This document shows positions 6,830 through 10,847 of a DNA stretch of 10,847 nucleotides, in pieces. Below the pieces are notes generated by a model. It made no database searches. It saw nothing but the letters and a program-made list of their open reading frames with translations, and had not been told where the DNA came from. A program made the translations under genes and the position numbers. Origin of the DNA: Russula earlei (Eukaryota; Basidiomycota; Agaricomycetes; Russulales; Russulaceae); assembly GCA_025769875.1 (NCBI GenBank), contig JAGFNK010001328.1:1-10847 (forward strand). The letters are read 5' to 3'. The number at the start of each line of letters is the position of its first letter. The first letter of the stretch is position 1.

Positions 6830-8857
6830 TATTGCAACGGTACACGAGATCAGTTGATGGCACCATACCCGTCGCAGCTCTACTTTACGACGACGAGAAG
6901 AACTATGCTAGTCAAGACAATGTCGGCATATATGACGGGTAATTCCTGCTTTCCTGGTCGTCTTCCCTTCTTATCGTGCGATGACCGTTGTCCGCGTTCG
7001 CTTTTCTCGGCATACTAGTGAGGCCGACTCCTTTCTTACTGCACATCTGCGGCCTCTTTGATGGAATCGAACGTCTATAGGTTACAGATTGCCGCTCTCA
7101 TGCCACACTGGCTGCCTTGAATGCCTCCCCCACATCCTGACTGATGTCTTAGTTTACAGAAATCTGTCAATCACCCGAACGGTACGATTTCCGTGACAAC
7201 CCATCGACTATTCTACATCGACGCCGCCAAGCCACACTCGCGATCCTTCTGTCTTGACCTGTCGAGCGTCGTCAGGACCGAGTACTACGCGGGACTATTC
7301 ACATCGTCTCCCAAGGCGACGATCTACTTGTCACCGGAAGCGCCTCTGGCGGTGGCGATCGCAGATGAAGCAGGCGAAAGTTGGCAGTGCGATGTGTGCG
7401 ATTTTCGCAACCCGCCAGGTTCGAGCCCTACCGGTGCCAAATGTGCGCTCTGCGGCGTCCCGCGTCGCAAGGCGCTCTCTACCTCACCGACGCCGCCTCG
7501 AGCGGCCTCTGCTCCCCCACTTTCAGCACGTCTATCCTCATCACCTCCGGCGGCGCCTGCCGCTCAAGCAAAGGAGGTGGCATGTCATACGTGCACCTTT
7601 CTGAACCACCCCGCGCTGGCACAGTGCGAGATGTGCGGGACGGCGCTTCCCCAAGCAGCGCCCGTGGCGTCGCGGGGCGAGACTCCGAACACCGAAGGAG
7701 CAAGCGACGACGGCATGATGCTGCGATTGAGCTTCCGTAAGGGTGGAGACAAGGCATTGTACGCAGTCCTCAAGCGCAGCCTCCAGGGAAAAATATGGCA
7801 GGCGAGCACATGCCCCCGGAAAGCATGCGACATAATCACGGCTGACTCTTATGCTACCTAGACGAAAGCGACTGGCCAGAGAACCACGCCGTCGACAACG
7901 GAACGCTTCGGCATCGGTAAGCCGGAGGTCAGCGTCTTTGGCTCGTTCCTCTGACTGAAAGGGTACGTTGCCAGATGGACTTGTGCGCGGCGTAGAAACG
8001 TCTGCGCAGTCAGCACAGCTCGACATGAACGAGGCGCTGAAGGATCTCGATGCGCTGATGGTCAAGGCGCACGAGATGGTGCGCCTGGCTGGGGAGCTGA
8101 ATGACCGGCTGACCACCGTGACCGAACTGAACAGATCGTCCGGTGCCGGCGCTGGCGAAGCCGAACCGGAAACGGCGACGTTCATCCGCTCATCGCTGGT
8201 GCAGCTCGGCCTCAAAATGACGGACGTGTCCGTCACCCTCGACATGGCGCGTGACGAGAAGGAATGGTACGATCAGCTGGCGCGGGAGCTCGCGGCCGTG
8301 CTGCAGGGTACCGGGGGGAAGACCGGTCGCGGAATGATGGGGGACCGTGGAATCATCCCTCTAGACGAAGTCTGGGGCGGATGGAACCGCGCGAGAGGAG
8401 TAGGTGAGACTTGCTCGCTGCTTGCGTGAAAAGTCCCTCGTGGTGGTATAACTGACGGTGACGCGGACCGTCTGCAGCACTCTTGACACCCTCGCAGTTT
8501 CTGCAGGTGCTAACCCATCTGCCGGCGCACACGGACCCAATAATCACGGAGCGTACATTTCATGCGAGCGGCCTACGTGTGCTCCACACGGCGACCTACA
8601 CGGCACCTGCTTTTGCTGCGCGTCTGCAAGGAAGGTCACTCGTATCCGGTTCGCGCACCACGCTGGACATCGCACAAGAGGAAGGTGTGCCCATGGGCCT
8701 GGCCTCCGAGATGGTCGACGAGGCGGAGGCGCAAGGCGTGGTGTGTCGGGATGAAACCGAGCACGGGGAAGTCCGCTGGTGGTTGAACGTCTTCCATGAA
8801 TACGTGTGGGATGGTCAGCAAGACGCGATGGCGCCCGCCGGAGAGTGGGATGTATGA
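6826..8857 (+). CDS. VPS36: Vps36, ESCRT-II subunit (GLUE domain with two NZF fingers), five exons
   Basis: Exons 6826-6938, 7153-7801, 7862-7916, 7975-8403 and 8478-8857 total 1,626 bases, 541 residues; yeast Vps36 has 566. ESCRT-II acts on endosomes in sorting ubiquitinated cargo into multivesicular bodies. Residues 1 to about 110 begin the GLUE (split PH-like) domain, with VGIYDG and TTHRLFYID typical of the family. NZF1 has C117, C120, C135, C138; NZF2 has C182, C185, C196, C199. A Ser/Pro/Ala-rich linker joins them. GLUE resumes at LRLSFRKGG (228-236) and ends near Q254. A helical stretch (NEALKDLDALMVKAHEMV) leads into the EAP30 region with DRGIIPLDEVWGGWNRARGV (396-415) and C-terminal winged helices. 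Family proteins bind PI3P through GLUE; in yeast NZF1 binds ESCRT-I Vps28 and NZF2 binds ubiquitin. NZF2 keeps the Thr-Phe...Met contact set (T186, F187, M198). The start at 6826 was chosen because MILQRYTRSVDGTIPV matches the usual fungal N-terminus; an in-frame ATG at 6739 is less likely. No frameshifts are seen. Confidence 0.94.
6939..7152 (+). other. VPS36 intron 1 (214 nt, GT-AG, tandem acceptors)
   Basis: Donor GTAATT follows phase-2 Gly38. Branch-like CTGAC/CTGAT lie at 7137-7145 and the acceptor is CTTAG at 7152. Only this acceptor gives the family reading DGLQKS. A second acceptor, TTTACAG, ends 7 bases downstream at 7159 and would shift the frame. The intron is long beside the other three (58-74 nt). 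Confidence 0.85.
7802..7861 (+). other. VPS36 intron 2 (60 nt, GC-AG)
   Basis: Exon 2 ends ...IWQ at CAG and the intron begins GCGAGC. No GT lies in a usable place. The branch site CTGAC is at 7842-7846 and the acceptor is CTACCTAG. The intron length is a multiple of three, but it contains an in-frame TAG (7859-7861), so retention truncates the protein. Removing it joins LQGKIWQ to TKATGQ in phase 0 and leads to the conserved FGIDG motif. Confidence 0.8.
7917..7974 (+). other. VPS36 intron 3 (58 nt)
   Basis: Donor GTAAGC, branch CTGAC at 7951-7955, acceptor GCCAG. The phase-1 junction creates Asp273 in FGIDGLVRGVE, aligned with the start of the conserved EAP30 region. Confidence 0.9.
8404..8477 (+). 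other. VPS36 intron 4 (74 nt)
   Basis: Donor GTGAGA, branch CTGAC at 8452-8456, acceptor CTGCAG. Splicing joins NRARGV to ALLTPSQFL, matching the family pattern NRARG-x-E-LLSP-x-D. The 19-base shift to the next AG (TCGCAG, 8496) would remove conserved residues. Confidence 0.9.
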
Positions 8858-9384
8858 TTTGCAAAGCGTATGGAATGCCTCCATTCATGGATTGACCGCA
8901 TGGTTCCTCACCGCCGCTGGCTTCTGCGCGCGCATTGCGAATAGATATCCTTGCAGTCGGAATCTGGACGAACCTTGGGATACGAATCATCATGCATCAT
9001 GAGCGAGGTTGAGCGCATCATCATCATCATCGTCATTATCATCATCTCATCCAATGCCCACCCCGCGCATGGGTAGAATATCTGCGAAGGCGGGATCGTT
9101 GAAGGCAGTCCGGCGCTGCTGATCTTTCTTCCGTCCGACGGATCGCGGAAGTGGGTAATGATGGATTGCGCAAGAGCAGCATGGATTCGCACCACATAGC
9201 TATGCACGGCGCGCGAATGGAGCAGGGTATCAAGCTAATCTGAACAGTGCCAGGCCCAAAGATTGATGCAAGGGAGATGAAATGTCCCTGTTGAGCGGGG
9301 AGGTATGTGAATGCCGGCTTGCCTGTTTGGGTCTCCTGAGGCGGTGAGGGAAGATAACCTACCCAATTTTGTTATGCCAGGCCC
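8858..9384. other. Intergenic region after VPS36
   Basis: It holds the expected 3' untranslated part of VPS36, but no clear AATAAA-type signal is visible. Minus-strand frames at 8544-9233 are short, out of register with one another and without recognisable domains. I see no gene here. Confidence 0.5.
9016..9049 (+). repeat. TCA-type trinucleotide repeat
   Basis: CATCATCATCATCATCGTC followed by TATCATCATCTCAT; imperfect (TCA)n. Confidence 0.8.
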
Positions 9385-9403
9385 TTTTTTTTTTTTTTTT
9401 TTT
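9385..9403 (+). repeat. Poly-T run (19 T)
   Basis: Uninterrupted T run after GGCCC, followed by further T-rich sequence and an 8-T run near 9424. Confidence 0.95.
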
Positions 9404-9785
9404 ATTGCTGCCCCTCTCTCCTCTTTTTTTTGGTTGCCTCCATCAGATGGTGGCGATCGCGTGTTTTGGTTTCTATCTTCCTTGGGTCGTGTGGTGTGGT
9501 GGGATGCGGGGGCCGCCGCGGCGTCTCTCGCGCCCTTGCCCTTTTTTCCCTGTCCAATCATCCTGCTATAGGATTACCTTTTCGCCCCTTTTGATGATTG
9601 AGATTGATCGCGCGGCGGTTTGTCTCCTCGTCCTTTCCACGACCGACCGTGGTGTTTGGTTGCTTTGTTTGCTTTGACTTGTCGTCGTCCGCCGCGCGGA
9701 GCAGAGAGAGGAAGGGAAGGCGAAGGATGCACCCTCACCCCGTGGGGTGCGTCGTGATGCGTTTCGTTCACGTTCGTAAAACGTA

Positions 9786-9890
9786 ATCGTATCGTATATC
9801 GTATCGGTATAATCGTAATGTATCGTATTATCGTATCGTATATCGTATATCGTATATCGTATCGTACTGTATCGTATCGTATCGGTATCG
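9786..9890 (+). repeat. ATCG-rich imperfect microsatellite
   Basis: About 105 bases made almost only of TATCG (5 bp) and TATATCG (7 bp) units, with 16 occurrences of ATCG. The mixed unit lengths suggest slippage between 5- and 7-bp registers. Each unit keeps a CpG. Confidence 0.9.
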
Positions 9891-10127
9891 AAACTTCGGC
9901 ATCGTGCGTCGTATTATTACGCCATCGCCACCCATCATTGCGCCCGCCCGTCTTGTCTCGCTCGCCTTTGACTGAACTTTCCCTTGGCGTGTTCGTTGCG
10001 TCGCGTTGGAGTTGGCGTTGGGCCGATTGCGGCCGGACCGAATAAGAAGAAGCCTTCCTTTTTTTTTTCTTTTTGTTTAATTTAGCGTCGCGATGCGGCG
10101 CGCGCCGCGCCCCGAGATGAGAGTGGA

Positions 10128-10198
10128 GGGGGGGGGCAGGGAGAGGAGGGCGCAATCGGCGCTCGCAGGACAGATCGTGCCTCCACGCCCCCCCCCCC
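10128..10198 (+). repeat. G run and C run
   Basis: Nine G at 10128-10136 and eleven C at 10188-10198, part of the low-complexity region. Confidence 0.85.
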
Positions 10199-10368
10199 AG
10201 ACAAGGCTCACGTCCTACCCCATTCCGATGCGCGATGCGCGACGCGCGACCCCTTCTCATCATCAATCCGTCACCCTTGCGTCCGTCCGTCGTCTGTTAT
10301 TATATTATATTATCATCACTCATCATCGACATCGATCAAAGAGCCCAGCCCGTCAGTTCCCGACCGAG

Positions 10369-10389
10369 ATACAATACAATACAATACAA
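10369..10389 (+). repeat. ACAAT pentanucleotide repeat
   Basis: About four tandem ACAAT units between GAG and CTCGATG. Confidence 0.9.
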
Positions 10390-10422
10390 CTCGATGCCGG
10401 CCGCACGCCCCTGACAGTCAAT

Positions 10423-10445
10423 GGGGTAGGGGTAGTAGGGAGGGG
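10423..10445 (+). other. Candidate G-quadruplex
   Basis: Four G runs (4, 4, 3 and 4 G) are separated by loops of 2, 5 and 1 bases, fitting the G3+N1-7 pattern on the + strand. Confidence 0.5.
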
Positions 10446-10480
10446 CTCCCGGCGGGAGGTAGCCGCAAACCGCAAAAACC

Positions 10481-10515
10481 AAAAAAAGAAGAAAAAAAAA
10501 AAAAAGAAGAAGAAA
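10481..10515 (+). repeat. A-rich / GAA-rich tract
   Basis: Fourteen A at 10492-10505, flanked on both sides by AAG/GAA units; all purine. Confidence 0.9.
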
Positions 10516-10586
10516 TGGAGGGGACGAGCGGAGCCGGAGCGAGATCGATCGAACTCGATCAAACGGCGGGGCGAGGAGAGGAGAGA

Positions 10587-10612
10587 GGGGGGGGGGAATG
10601 TGTGTGTGTGTG
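10587..10612 (+). repeat. G run followed by (TG)7
   Basis: Ten G at 10587-10596, then AA, then seven TG units at 10599-10612, preceded by GAGGAGAGGAGAGA. Confidence 0.9.
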
Positions 10613-10847
10613 AGAGTAGACCGGTGGGAGGATCGGTACCCACGGCGATCATAGCGGCAGCCGAAGGGAAGGGCAAAAATCAACAAAGCAAGACAGGACA
10701 GACAGGACAAGACATAGAGTGGTGGTGGGGGTGGGTGGCCTGGCCCATGGGATGGGGGACACACCATCACTCGGATCAAAAAAGATGAATGATATGACGT
10801 GCGCCACGCCACGCCGCGCCCCTCGCATGGCATAGGGCAAGGCATCG

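Larger units (their letters stand above)
9385..10847. other. Low-complexity, simple-repeat-rich region without supported genes
   Basis: Long open frames exist on both strands (for example + 10093-10788 and minus 9574-10266), but their translations are runs of Lys, Phe, Arg, Pro and Ser from simple repeats and they overlap one another. The + strand is T-rich at 9370-9680 and purine-rich at 10,090-10,740. It may be a long promoter or untranslated region of a gene beyond the window. Confidence 0.6.

Noticed and set aside
7541..8993. Long minus-strand and alternative-frame openings over VPS36 (for example 234 codons at 7541-8245)
   Set aside because: They are antisense or shifted shadows of GC-rich VPS36 exons, which match the conserved family on the + strand.
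10093..10788. Open frame of 231 codons (+), and minus-strand frames at 9574-10266 and 10336-10845
   Set aside because: Translations are dominated by simple-repeat products (Lys, Arg, Phe, Pro, Ser runs), overlap one another on both strands, and show no domain.
1..10847. CRISPR array, bacterial operon or phage-like system
   Set aside because: Spliced eukaryotic gene and fungal retroelement content; no regularly spaced direct repeats with unique spacers.

Overview
The window looks like nuclear DNA of a filamentous basidiomycete fungus, most likely an agaricomycete. The evidence is a VPS36 gene split by short introns with CTGAC/CTGAT branch points, a Ty1/copia retrotransposon of fungal type, and a sharply bounded CpG-poor block of the kind left by cytosine methylation. 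No species is named.

Positions 1 to about 3,574 hold the 3' two thirds of a decayed Ty1/copia element on the + strand: the end of the integrase core with its D35E spacing, the integrase C-terminus, a reverse transcriptase with a YVDD catalytic box, RNase H, a polypurine tract and a short 3' LTR. Its 5' LTR and gag lie left of the window. The coding part is broken by many frameshifts and by stop codons. A separate 961-bp solo LTR (471-1431, TGTCA...TGACA ends, 5-bp GCTCC target duplication) sits inside the integrase, so the elements are nested. Downstream, 3,590-3,730 carries repeated hairpins and direct repeats.

Positions 3,656-5,353 form an AT-rich, apparently non-coding block with exactly one CpG in 1,698 bases and several perfect short hairpins. 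I read it as old, methylation-eroded repeat DNA. The DNA on both sides is rich in CpG.

Positions 5,354-6,825 are not confidently assigned. They hold a 14-bp tandem repeat, several open but unrecognised frames, and a weak candidate for a minus-strand gene divergent from VPS36 (6,158-6,649).

Positions 6,826-8,857 (+) encode the ESCRT-II subunit Vps36 in five exons (541 residues). It has a split GLUE domain with two NZF zinc fingers inserted, then the EAP30/winged-helix part. One intron is of the GC-AG type, and intron 1 has two acceptors 7 bases apart. This is the only intact conserved gene here.

Positions 8,858-10,847 have no gene I can support. They hold many simple repeats (TCA, poly-T, a 105-bp ATCG-rich array, ACAAT, poly-A/GA, TG, G and C runs) and a candidate G-quadruplex, with a switch from T-rich to purine-rich + strand near 10,050. 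The retroelements and VPS36 are neighbours with no evident functional link.
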